A stretch of DNA of 29,338 nt, from IMG/VR virus record IMGVR_UViG_3300044911_002329, positions 1 through 29,338 of that record. One strand, written 5' to 3'. The position numbers and the translations under genes are program-made. Shown piece by piece: positions 22,585-29,230 of the stretch. Each line of letters begins with the position of its first letter. Position 1 is the stretch's first letter. The notes under the pieces were generated by a model. That model ran no database searches and was not told where the DNA came from. It was given only the letters and a program-made list of their open reading frames with translations. This stretch comes from a virus.

Positions 22585-22721
22585 GCGAACCAACCAACGA
22601 TACACCTATTAACAACGACAAGCCGGACTACGAATACGACGTCTACGAGCGGGAGAGGGCTGACTCTGAATATGAGAGTCAGCGTTTCGCCGATTACTAC
22701 GGCAACAACCGCCGGGGCTGA
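22581..22721 (+). CDS. Small acidic, tyrosine-rich protein
   Basis: A 46-residue protein in an ATGA overlap with the endonuclease gene. It has no hydrophobic core: the sequence is rich in Asp, Glu, Asn and Tyr (DYEYDVYERERADSEYESQ) and is probably disordered. Such acidic peptides in phage early operons can mimic DNA or bind a host protein, but none of this can be read directly. Translation is supported by the 4-nt overlap upstream and the short gap downstream. Confidence 0.4.
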   Translation: MSEPTNDTPINNDKPDYEYDVYERERADSEYESQRFADYYGNNRRG

Positions 22722-22723
22722 TT

Positions 22724-22939
22724 ATGACCGATCTAACGAAATTCCGTTTAATCGAAAACATTGAAGTAATGGCCTGCCGCAACTCAGCCGAGCGAGTTGT
22801 GAAAGCCGTCAATCGTGGCGACTTAGCTCAAGCAAAGGACTTGGCCCGCAAGCATGAGATCGCGTGGCACTTGGCCGACCGCGAGTTCCAAGACCTTAAG
22901 CAACCGCACCGAAACAACGATTTTTGCGACGACGAGTAG
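22724..22939 (+). CDS. Small hypothetical helical protein
   Basis: A 71-residue protein beginning 2 nt after the previous stop, with a GGGG site close upstream. It is all-helical and charged (KFRLIENIEVMACRNSAERVVKAV, then LAQAKDLARKHEIAWHLADREF), a helical hairpin likely to bind protein or nucleic acid. The tail is acidic (DFCDDE). It is located just before the ssDNA-binding protein gene. I do not recognise a family. Confidence 0.4.
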   Translation: MTDLTKFRLIENIEVMACRNSAERVVKAVNRGDLAQAKDLARKHEIAWHLADREFQDLKQPHRNNDFCDDE

Positions 22940-22982
22940 TCGCAAATCCAAGAAACCCAAACCAAGAAAGCAAAATAAAAAT

Positions 22983-23465
22983 ATGCCAATAGTAGCAAGC
23001 AGAGGGGGCAGCTTCACGCCAGCCCCGCAAGGAAATCACGACGCAGTTTTCTGCGACGTTGAGGACTTAGGCGAAGTAGAAACGCAGTATGGAAAGAAGC
23101 ATCAGATCCGCCTGGTGTGGCAGATCGCCGAGAAGATGGAGGACGGGCGGCCGTTTACCATTGGCCGGCGTTACGGACTAACCCTACATGAAAAGGCGGC
23201 TCTGTTTAAAGACTTGAAAACCTATGCCAAGAAGGCACCACCGCAGAATCTGGATCTGGAAACGCTCATCGGTAAGCCGTGCCAGATCCTCGTGACACAT
23301 GCGGAGCGTGATGGTTCAACCTACGCGAATGTGCAGGCGGTACTCCCTGCCGGAGCGAATAAAATCAAAGTCGATAAAGACTTCGTCCGGAAATGCAATC
23401 GTCCGGGCGCACCGAAACCAGCCGTCGTCGAGTTAGATGCCGACGGGACTCCCGTGCCGTTCTGA
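22983..23465 (+). CDS. Phage single-stranded DNA-binding protein (SSB-like)
   Basis: The ATG at 22983 is chosen because the fold begins there; the open frame upstream is overlap with the previous gene. The 160 residues match a phage SSB-like family by pattern: an opening beta strand (AVFCDVEDLGEVETQYGKK), the HQIRLVWQIAEK segment, RRYGLTLHEKAALFKDL, KPCQILVTHAERDG, and TYANVQAVLPAG. These proteins cover ssDNA during replication and recombination. The neighbouring Cas4/RecB-like exonuclease gene supports a recombination-replication role. An acidic C-terminal end (VVELDADGTPVPF) recalls the partner-binding tails of SSBs. Confidence 0.65.
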   Translation: MPIVASRGGSFTPAPQGNHDAVFCDVEDLGEVETQYGKKHQIRLVWQIAEKMEDGRPFTIGRRYGLTLHEKAALFKDLKTYAKKAPPQNLDLETLIGKPCQILVTHAERDGSTYANVQAVLPAGANKIKVDKDFVRKCNRPGAPKPAVVELDADGTPVPF

Positions 23466-23516
23466 GCACTTGGGCTAGGTGGTTCTATCCCGCCTTGGCC
23501 AGAAAGAATACCCACC

Positions 23517-23612
23517 ATGGAAATCCTAACTTTGATAGTTCAAATCGTATTCCCAACCACAGCAGTCGTGCTGGCCCTTATGACCATGCGCTTGCTGAAG
23601 GACTGGCAGTAA
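23517..23612 (+). CDS. 31-residue membrane peptide
   Basis: A very small protein (MEILTLIVQIVFPTTAVVLA and on) with one hydrophobic span and a charged end (MRLLKDWQ). Its TAA overlaps the ATG of the exonuclease gene in a TAATG junction, which is the main reason to accept it. It may help translate the nuclease gene by coupling rather than have a function of its own. No clear ribosome site is seen. Confidence 0.4.
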   Translation: MEILTLIVQIVFPTTAVVLALMTMRLLKDWQ

Positions 23613-24394
23613 TGGCTGCGCTTATTGCCACGGCAAAGACGGAGTCGTCGCACTATTACCTGGCGTCGGGTGAGTCGTGCCACGGTGACTTGCGATCCGC
23701 CCGAAAGGTAGGGGCGTATCCGTCCGTGACCACCATTCTCGGGGCGGCTGGCCCCAGCAAGCAGGGGCTGATGAATTGGAAGGAGGAGCAGGCGATTCTA
23801 TCTGCCTTATCGCTACCACGTAACAATGGCGAGGCCGACAGTGACTTTGCCAAACGAGTCGTATTGGACAGCAGAAAGGAAGTGGAAGCGGCAGCACTGC
23901 GCGGAACTCACATTCATTCCCTAGCTGAAATCATAATCAATGGCGAGGAGCCGGGTGACTTGGTTAAAGGATACGAGGAGCACTATGCGGGCCTAAAGGA
24001 ATGGCGGGATTGTTGCGTCACTAAAGTGCACGCCAGTGAATCCGTGCTAGTCAATGAGGCCGAAGGGTACGCAGGAAGGGTGGATTTGATCGCCCAGATC
24101 CACGGCGAGATGGAGGTTATCGATTTTAAAACCAGAAAATTTAAGAAGGATGCGAAAGGCGTCTCAAAAGCATCGGGCTATGAAACTGATCTTTTGCAAC
24201 TTAGTGCATACGCGTACGCATTCACGGACGAAGGCATGGCCTGCCGCAACATCCTGATCGATCCAGTCACCGGCCAGTTGCAGGACATCCGCTACACCTC
24301 CGAGCAAGTTGCCCAGGCCTTTGAGGCGTTCACATCTATCTGCAAGGTGTGGCGTTGGTTGAAGAAGTACGACCCGCGGGAGGTGAAGTTGTGA
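23612..24394 (+). CDS. Cas4/RecB-like PD-(D/E)XK exonuclease
   Basis: I chose the ATG at 23612 because of the TAATG overlap and because the fold begins soon after; a longer frame upstream overlaps the SSB gene. The 260 residues hold the nuclease motifs: a conserved His in RGTHIH (H102), GRVDLI with D158, and EVIDFKTRK with D171 and K173. This is the PD-(D/E)XK core of Cas4/RecB-type 5'-3' exonucleases used by phages to make ssDNA tails for recombination. It belongs with the SSB gene upstream. It ends in a GTGA overlap. Confidence 0.75.
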   Translation: MAALIATAKTESSHYYLASGESCHGDLRSARKVGAYPSVTTILGAAGPSKQGLMNWKEEQAILSALSLPRNNGEADSDFAKRVVLDSRKEVEAAALRGTHIHSLAEIIINGEEPGDLVKGYEEHYAGLKEWRDCCVTKVHASESVLVNEAEGYAGRVDLIAQIHGEMEVIDFKTRKFKKDAKGVSKASGYETDLLQLSAYAYAFTDEGMACRNILIDPVTGQLQDIRYTSEQVAQAFEAFTSICKVWRWLKKYDPREVKL

Positions 24395-24543
24395 TTGAGA
24401 TCCTACCCGAACAATCTACCCACGAGCAGTTACTGAACCGCGTGCGTTCGTTGGCCCGTGAGCTGGCGGAAGCAAAAGCTGCGCTGGCGGCTGCTGAAGG
24501 ACGCGAGAACGATCTGATCGATCGGATAAGGGCGGGGCTATGA
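24391..24543 (+). CDS. Small coiled-coil protein
   Basis: A 50-residue protein beginning at GTG in a GTGA overlap. It is almost wholly helical with coiled-coil spacing (HEQLLNRVRSLARELAEAKAALAA) and ends in DRIRAGL. It has no signal peptide or metal-binding motif. In phage early operons such proteins often act as adaptors or inhibitors, but no role can be read from the sequence. It overlaps the 3D-domain gene by 4 nt. Confidence 0.4.
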   Translation: MIEILPEQSTHEQLLNRVRSLARELAEAKAALAAAEGRENDLIDRIRAGL

Positions 24544-24956
24544 GGACACTGCTATCAATCCTGGCCCTGCTTGGCTTTACCACGACGAAACTAAGTAACG
24601 CACTAATCGATCTGCGTCCGATCGCCAAGAAGATCGACGTTAAGAAAATCAAGGTTCGCATCACTGGCTACTGGCCGGGAGAAGATGAGTGGAGCAGTCG
24701 CTATCAGTCCAGCACTGGCACACGCTTGCGTGCTGGCCGTCACTGTGCCGTCGATCCAGACATTATTCCGCTATGGTCTAAGATTCGCGTGATGGGCGGC
24801 AAGCGTGAGTGGGTGGCCGTGGATACGGGCACTGCCGTTAAAAGCAAAAAGGCAAGCGGTGGGAAGTTGCCCGTTGTGGACGTGTTTGCTGCAAGCGAAA
24901 AGCAGTTTAACGCGATGCGCCTGCCGAAGTTCGCGATGGTGGAGGTGATGAAGTGA
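24540..24956 (+). CDS. 3D-domain cell-wall protein
   Basis: The 138-residue protein starts with a hydrophobic segment that may be a signal (LLSILALLGFTTTKL). The rest is a double-psi beta-barrel of the 3D type, with ITGYWPGEDEWSS, HCAVDPDIIPLWSKI (D72), VAVDTGTAV (D95) and VVDVFAASEKQF (D114), the three aspartates that name the domain. Members such as YuiC and MltA cut glycan strands in peptidoglycan. Its presence among replication genes is unusual, because lysis genes lie elsewhere. It might act early, at entry, or on the wall of lysogens. The signal and three Asp residues are visible; the activity is inferred from the family. Confidence 0.6.
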   Translation: MRTLLSILALLGFTTTKLSNALIDLRPIAKKIDVKKIKVRITGYWPGEDEWSSRYQSSTGTRLRAGRHCAVDPDIIPLWSKIRVMGGKREWVAVDTGTAVKSKKASGGKLPVVDVFAASEKQFNAMRLPKFAMVEVMK

Positions 24957-25234
24957 GTACGACACCCGCTAGGCTCGCATCTAAACGCAATCGGGCGATG
25001 AGCCTGGGCGATACACGGCCGACGTTTCGCCGCTTGGGCGTGATCGCTGGCATGCTGCGGCGGGATCTGACGCTGCCTAGCTGTGCCAGGTTAGGTGTAA
25101 AACTTGAGTGCAGTTACAAGACCATCCAACGGGACATCGATCTGTTGCGAGACTTTTTTGGCTATCCGCTGGAATACGACGCCAGCAAGTACCACTACAA
25201 ACTGGCGGGGCCGCTGCCGAAGGCGGTGCTGTGA
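24953..25234 (+). CDS. HTH_11-type winged-helix regulator
   Basis: A 93-residue protein beginning at GTG in a GTGA overlap. Its second half contains a helix-turn-helix ending in the motif YKTIQRDIDLLRDFFGYPL, a near-textbook HTH_11 recognition helix and wing, followed by EYDASKYHYKLAGP. That motif opens WYL-type regulators, but here no ligand domain follows, so it is a free-standing DNA-binding unit. It probably controls early genes. The N-terminal ~45 residues are basic. Confidence 0.6.
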   Translation: MSTTPARLASKRNRAMSLGDTRPTFRRLGVIAGMLRRDLTLPSCARLGVKLECSYKTIQRDIDLLRDFFGYPLEYDASKYHYKLAGPLPKAVL

Positions 25235-25359
25235 GCCTAGCCGATCTCCTGACCATGTTCTCCGCCCGCGTGATTTGCACTTACACCCCGAAGCAGTACG
25301 CCGACTGTGTGCGAGAGGCCCGTGCCAATCGCCACCGTTGGGGAATGGGGCAGTGGTGA
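25231..25359 (+). CDS. Small hypothetical protein
   Basis: A 42-residue protein starting at GTG in a GTGA overlap. It has a short hydrophobic opening (LADLLTMFSARVICTYTP) and a basic, helical end (ECR-type segment CVREARANRHRWGMG). It has no recognisable domain. Support for translation comes from the 4-nt overlaps on both sides. Confidence 0.35.
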   Translation: MSLADLLTMFSARVICTYTPKQYADCVREARANRHRWGMGQW

Positions 25360-25652
25360 GTGTGTCTTTGGCCTATGTGCACGGTACAAATCATTCCTGT
25401 CTATTTACACCTGGCGACGGATCTTTGGATGCTTTTGAGCAAGAGCATGGATTTGCCATGACTGTATGTTCGAGTGAAACCGAAAGAATTAAGGCACTGG
25501 GTGCAGGTCTTTTCTGGATGGTTGCTTTTCATCACGCAGTTATTAGGGACAAGATCGATGCACAGAGTTTGCATAAAACTATGATGCAAATTCCTGAATT
25601 TAGAAATCACTGCGCTTCCGACATTCCTTTTATGGAGAAGTACGAAATCTAA
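25356..25652 (+). CDS. Hypothetical protein of differing composition
   Basis: A 98-residue protein beginning at GTG in a GTGA overlap. It contains many His, Cys and Met residues (LAYVHGTNHSCLFTPGD, AFHHAVIRD, NHCASDIPFMEKY). The DNA is visibly more AT-rich and uses other codons than its neighbours (many TTT, GAT, CAT), which suggests recent acquisition. Possible metal ligands (H, C) are scattered and do not form a known motif. It lies in the replication operon between tiny genes and could be an accessory (moron) gene, for instance in host interaction. Confidence 0.45.
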   Translation: MSVSLAYVHGTNHSCLFTPGDGSLDAFEQEHGFAMTVCSSETERIKALGAGLFWMVAFHHAVIRDKIDAQSLHKTMMQIPEFRNHCASDIPFMEKYEI

Positions 25653-25828
25653 TGAGCGTAAAACGTCTCACCTGGCATCTCGCCGTGCTCGAACGTGCGA
25701 AGAAGAATTTGCTGAAGAAGCAGTACGATGCAGTGCGCACCCGGCTGGATCTGGCCGTTCTTATGGCCACGGAAATGCTGAAGCAGGCCGAGGGCTATAA
25801 GGCCAAGGCGATGGAGGCCAAAAAATGA
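25652..25828 (+). CDS. Small basic coiled-coil protein
   Basis: A 58-residue protein in a TAATG junction, nearly all helix and rich in Lys and Leu (HLAVLERAKKNLLKKQYDAV, TEMLKQAEGYKAKAMEAKK). A coiled-coil or nucleic acid-binding helix is likely. It overlaps the next gene by 4 nt (ATGA). No known family is recognised. Confidence 0.4.
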   Translation: MSVKRLTWHLAVLERAKKNLLKKQYDAVRTRLDLAVLMATEMLKQAEGYKAKAMEAKK

Positions 25829-26004
25829 AACTGCTTTCAATCCTGTTCTATTACTTAGGAGACATAGCCAGCCACACGATCGCCCGGTGGAGCTGGGGCG
25901 GGTGGTTGTATCAGCGGCTGATGCTGTTGTCTGTCGATTGCGACAAGAACTTTCAAATTTGGAAGGAAGTGAAGCCACGCAAAAAGAGGAGGAAACGCAA
26001 ATGA
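25825..26004 (+). CDS. Small hypothetical phage protein
   Basis: A 59-residue protein in an ATGA overlap. It starts with a hydrophobic run (LLSILFYYLGDIASHTIARW), then tryptophan- and glycine-rich WSWGGWLYQRLMLLS, and ends in a strongly basic tail (KPRKKRRKRK). Short proteins with a YxLYQxLMxxS-like centre followed by an aspartate-rich SxDxD and tryptophan are common in phage and prophage early regions, but their role is unknown. Confidence 0.45.
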   Translation: MKLLSILFYYLGDIASHTIARWSWGGWLYQRLMLLSVDCDKNFQIWKEVKPRKKRRKRK

Positions 26005-26192
26005 AGGATCTGGGTAAAATTACTTTTGGCAAAGCACGGCCCGCACCGAAGCAAGTTTTAGTCGATGTGACCTACGACGAAAAGACGGCTCAAGCCCTAC
26101 ACGCTTTTGGCATAAGGCAGTTAAAGAAAGATCCAGAAGCAGTTATAGAATACGTAATCGTCAAGGCGCTGGAGGCGTTTGCTAAGAAATGA
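26001..26192 (+). CDS. Small hypothetical protein before the primase-helicase
   Basis: A 63-residue protein that starts in an ATGA overlap and ends in an ATGA overlap with the primase-helicase gene, so both are probably made together. The first half has strands (KITFGKARPAPKQVLVDVTY) and the second a helical end (AVIEYVIVKALEAFAKK). It may be a small loader, regulator or partner of the helicase. The sequence does not decide. Confidence 0.4.
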   Translation: MKDLGKITFGKARPAPKQVLVDVTYDEKTAQALHAFGIRQLKKDPEAVIEYVIVKALEAFAKK

Positions 26193-28147
26193 TCGCACCC
26201 CTCCCACCCGCAATCGAAGCGATCCATCGGAACGGAGCCGCTGAAGGCGAGCGCAACACGCAACTTTTTAAGCTGGCCTGCCAATGGCGCGACCAAGGGC
26301 TGACGGAGTTCGACGCAACGACTAACGCAGAGGAGTGGGCCTACAAGGTAGGGCTATCGCAGAACGAGGCAGTAGGTGCAGTCAGATCCGCATTCAGCAA
26401 GCCAGCCAGAGAGCCGTGGAAGCCGAAGGCCAAGTATGCTTATCAGAATGGGGCGATCGTTCGTGAGGATCTGCCAGTGCCGCCTATGCCTATCAGCGTG
26501 GAAAGTGGCCCGGTAGATAAATTCCTGACCACGTGTTTCGACGTAGGCGATCAGATTAACATCTGCCGATCGATTAAAGATGGCGACCGCGAACGGCCGG
26601 ACGGTGCTGGGGACACGCGAAGCCGGGAGGAGTGGCTAGAGCTGTTTAAAGGCGACGGGTTGAAGGAATGGCAAGGCGATGCAGTAGGCGTCTATGTGTC
26701 GATCAACGCTAACAACGGGAAAGGGCGGGCTGCAGAGCACATCACGAAATATAGGCACTGCCTAATCGAGTTTGATGAAAGCACGATGGCTGAACAGTGG
26801 GCAATTATTAAGCGCAGCGGCCTGCCTACGTCGTCTATCATTAAGAGCGGATCGCGCAGTTTGCACGCCTTTGTTGAAGTTAGGGCAGCAAATGCCAAGG
26901 AGTTTGCCGAGCGAGTGGCGTTTATTTACAAACACCTTGAGCACACAAAGCTAGATCCTGCCAATAAGGACGCAGGCCGGTTGTCGCGGTTGCCAGGGGC
27001 GATGAGGACGGCCACAGGATTGCAGCAGGAGTTAGTCGAGTGTGGCGCACCTACGCTGACCTACATGGAGTGGATGGAGCGCACGATCTACGGTGATATT
27101 CCAGAGCCGTATAGCTGGGAGCAGTTGGTTAATTTCAAGGAGGATGCCGATATAACGCAACTACTAGGCAAGCGGTGGATCTGCCGTGGCGGTTCAGCGT
27201 TGTGGGTGGGTAGCAGTGGCCTTGGTAAGAGCGTGCTGTGCTTACAGGCCGCTATTACATGGGCGGCTGGGCGTGATCTGTTCGGAATTAGCCCACACGG
27301 CAAGCCGTTAAAGTCGCTAATCGTGCAGGCAGAGAACGATGAGGGGGATGTGGCAGAGGCGTTGCAGGGCATCTTAAAGGCGCTGGATTTGACCGCAGAG
27401 GAGCTGGATCGGGTGAAGCAAAACATTGTGATCGTGCGTGACTGCACGTCCACAGGTGAACGGTTCGTGGACAGGATGCGTCGCCTAGCTGAAAAACATA
27501 AGCCCGACTTAGCCTGGGTAGATCCGTTGCTGGCGTTTATCGGTGGCGACTTATCCAGCCAAGAGACTGCCGGTGGCTTTTTGCGTAATTTGCTTAACCC
27601 ACTCGCCCTATCTGGAGGATTTGCTTGGATGCTTATGCACCATACGCCAAAGCCAACACGGGACGGCAGCGGTTACCAAGGGCACGACAAGGCGTATAGC
27701 GGATTTGGATCGAGCGAGCTGACGAATTGGGCGAGATCCGTTTTAATGCTGTCGCCTTGTGGCCAGGATGAGCAAGGAACGTACACATATAAGCTAGAGG
27801 TGACCAAGCGCGGAAAGCGGTCTGGATTGCGTTCTGGCGTAACTGCGAGCGATTTAATTGCGAGCAAGACGCAGCCGCTAGTTCACTTAAAGCATGCCGA
27901 CAAAGGCATGGCGTGGATTGAGGTGGGAGCGCCTGAGAAGTCAGTAGGCCGCAGGGCAACGTCGATTGATTGGGCAAAGCTACCTGAAGGGGCAAAGTAC
28001 ACCCAAGTTGTTACATTCGTACAACATGCCACCGGGTTGCAGGAACGCCAAGCGAAGGCCCGCGTGAAGCAGGCTAAAGATGACGGTTTAATCGAAGAAG
28101 CCAGCGATGGCTTATTCAGCAAAAAGGTGACAAATGAGCCATTTTAG
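26189..28147 (+). CDS. Primase-helicase (RepA-like AAA/RecA-fold ATPase)
   Basis: The 652-residue protein has an N-terminal helical part (1-80), a prim-pol/AEP-like region (about 160-300) with LIEFDE (192-197), SIIKSGSRSLHAFVEV (216-231) and DAGRLSRLPG (261-270), then a RecA-type ATPase with Walker A GSSGLGKS (341-348) and Walker B LAWVDP (D445), and a long C-terminal region with a probable winged helix (QERQAKARVKQAKDDGLIEE). Such fused enzymes unwind DNA and make primers for phage replication. It closes the operon and is followed by the repeat-rich non-coding stretch, a likely origin. It begins in an ATGA overlap. Confidence 0.8.
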   Translation: MIAPLPPAIEAIHRNGAAEGERNTQLFKLACQWRDQGLTEFDATTNAEEWAYKVGLSQNEAVGAVRSAFSKPAREPWKPKAKYAYQNGAIVREDLPVPPMPISVESGPVDKFLTTCFDVGDQINICRSIKDGDRERPDGAGDTRSREEWLELFKGDGLKEWQGDAVGVYVSINANNGKGRAAEHITKYRHCLIEFDESTMAEQWAIIKRSGLPTSSIIKSGSRSLHAFVEVRAANAKEFAERVAFIYKHLEHTKLDPANKDAGRLSRLPGAMRTATGLQQELVECGAPTLTYMEWMERTIYGDIPEPYSWEQLVNFKEDADITQLLGKRWICRGGSALWVGSSGLGKSVLCLQAAITWAAGRDLFGISPHGKPLKSLIVQAENDEGDVAEALQGILKALDLTAEELDRVKQNIVIVRDCTSTGERFVDRMRRLAEKHKPDLAWVDPLLAFIGGDLSSQETAGGFLRNLLNPLALSGGFAWMLMHHTPKPTRDGSGYQGHDKAYSGFGSSELTNWARSVLMLSPCGQDEQGTYTYKLEVTKRGKRSGLRSGVTASDLIASKTQPLVHLKHADKGMAWIEVGAPEKSVGRRATSIDWAKLPEGAKYTQVVTFVQHATGLQERQAKARVKQAKDDGLIEEASDGLFSKKVTNEPF

Positions 28148-28296
28148 AGTTAGTGCAATAACTATTACTGCACTAGTGCAGTATTGCGGAGCATGTAGGT
28201 GCAGTAATAAAGGCCCTTTAGGGCCTATTATTGCACTAATGCAGAAGGCCGTTTCCATTACTGCACTAACGACTGCACTTAGGGGGTTAATCTAAT
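28148..28296. promoter_or_regulatory. TTACTGCAC iteron-like array, candidate origin or operator
   Basis: This 149-nt gap between genes holds TTACTGCAC or its complement GTGCAGTAA, exact or near exact, at 28153, 28165, 28176, 28199, 28228 and 28258, plus a shorter copy at 28271. Two copies form an 18-bp palindrome, TACTGCACTAGTGCAGTA (28166-28183). Sites like these are typical of replication initiator binding or multiple operator sites. The region lies directly after the primase-helicase gene and before the DNA-binding protein at 28297, both natural partners for an origin. Confidence 0.6.
28199..28236. repeat. Long imperfect hairpin inside the repeat array
   Basis: GTGCAGTAAT with an AA bulge and AGGCCC pairs, across a TTTA loop (28217-28220), with GGGCCT and ATTATTGCAC. 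That gives 6 GC-rich pairs and 10 further pairs (one G-U), so two of the array's sites are its outer arms. The core AGGCCC-TTTA-GGGCCT is also terminator-like, followed by ATTATT rather than a T run. It could end the upstream operon or be an origin hairpin. Confidence 0.6.
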
Positions 28297-28788
28297 ATGA
28301 TAGATCAGCAAGCGTTAGAACGAATCCCTTGCGGTTCGGCCCACATATCCACCCGGATCGACGGCATAGCGGATCTAGTCCATGAGGCGTTCTGTGAGCT
28401 GGGTCTAACTGTTACAACGTCGTCAGTGGCTTTAACCACACAGGTATTCCATTACCTTATAACTAAGGCGCCAGACCATCCAGCCGTTCAGAACATGGCC
28501 GACACGTTGGAGCAGTCTGTGCTGGCGGTCGTGCTTAACAGGTCGACCAAGTCCATGACCCAGCTTGCAAGCGAACACAAGATTACCAAGCAGGCTTTTA
28601 GCAAGCGGGTGCTCAGTCTAACTGATCGCCTTGGTTTGCCTGTCAGAGCACAGAAAAGCCAAAAGGCTCGTGAGGCATACGACCTCAGAGCAAGGAAGCA
28701 CCACGACAAGCGGCGTCGTCAGATTCCTAAGTTTAACAACGCCGCATTATTGAAAGGCAGGGACAGATGCAAGAACTCAAAGAAGTAA
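28297..28788 (+). CDS. DNA-binding regulator/initiator candidate (HTH)
   Basis: A 163-residue protein with a clear ribosome site (AGGGGG, 28281) before the ATG. It has two helical blocks; the second contains a helix-turn-helix (TQLASEHKITKQAFSKRVLSL) resembling sigma-factor region 4 or FIS-like HTH, followed by a highly basic tail (RARKHHDKRRRQIPK). It starts right after the TTACTGCAC array and could bind it, as an initiator or a regulator of its own gene. The next gene begins inside its end (22-nt overlap). Confidence 0.5.
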   Translation: MIDQQALERIPCGSAHISTRIDGIADLVHEAFCELGLTVTTSSVALTTQVFHYLITKAPDHPAVQNMADTLEQSVLAVVLNRSTKSMTQLASEHKITKQAFSKRVLSLTDRLGLPVRAQKSQKAREAYDLRARKHHDKRRRQIPKFNNAALLKGRDRCKNSKK

Positions 28789-29228
28789 TTAAAAAGCTAA
28801 ACAAGAGGCGTACCGAAACGCTTGAGCAGATGGGTGAGGTGATTGGCTTGGCAGCACAGGCCGGTGCCATCATATCTAACGCACGAGATAAAGGTGAGAA
28901 CGTGTCTGCGTTGCTAGAGTCGGTTGATCTAACTGATGAGCAAGGCAAGCGGTTAGAACGTGTAGCGGCACATCAGAAGAAACTGCAAGACGGTGACCCA
29001 ACCGCCTTGCGCCAGATCATGCTGTGGACAGAGATGCTTCCCGATCCGATCACGACATCCGTACCAAGCGAACGCAAACCGTTCTTCTTTCCGCTGATTA
29101 AGGTTAGTCAGTGGTTCCTGAACCGATCCAAGCCTGAAGCCTGGACAGCCGACATGCGTACAGAGTTCATCCGCTACGCAGAGCCGATCGCTAAGAAGTA
29201 CACTGAGCTGACTGGCAAAGGCTCTTGA
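28767..29228 (+). CDS. DUF3102-like protein, putative
   Basis: A 153-residue protein with GGCAGGGA just before the ATG. Its first 85 residues resemble the DUF3102/ParB-like helical pattern (LGQMGEVIGLAAQ type, AIISNARDKGENVSALLESV, TDEQGKRLERVAAHQKKL), and the second half is aromatic and basic (FFFPLIKVSQWFLNRSKPEAW). Proteins of this kind lie near plasmid or phage replication genes. The function is not established. It is probably co-transcribed with the preceding HTH gene. Confidence 0.45.
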   Translation: MQELKEVIKKLNKRRTETLEQMGEVIGLAAQAGAIISNARDKGENVSALLESVDLTDEQGKRLERVAAHQKKLQDGDPTALRQIMLWTEMLPDPITTSVPSERKPFFFPLIKVSQWFLNRSKPEAWTADMRTEFIRYAEPIAKKYTELTGKGS

Positions 29229-29230
29229 GT

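Noticed and set aside
28148-28296. CRISPR array
   Set aside because: Repeats are only about 9 nt, occur in both orientations and have irregular spacing, unlike CRISPR repeat-spacer units.
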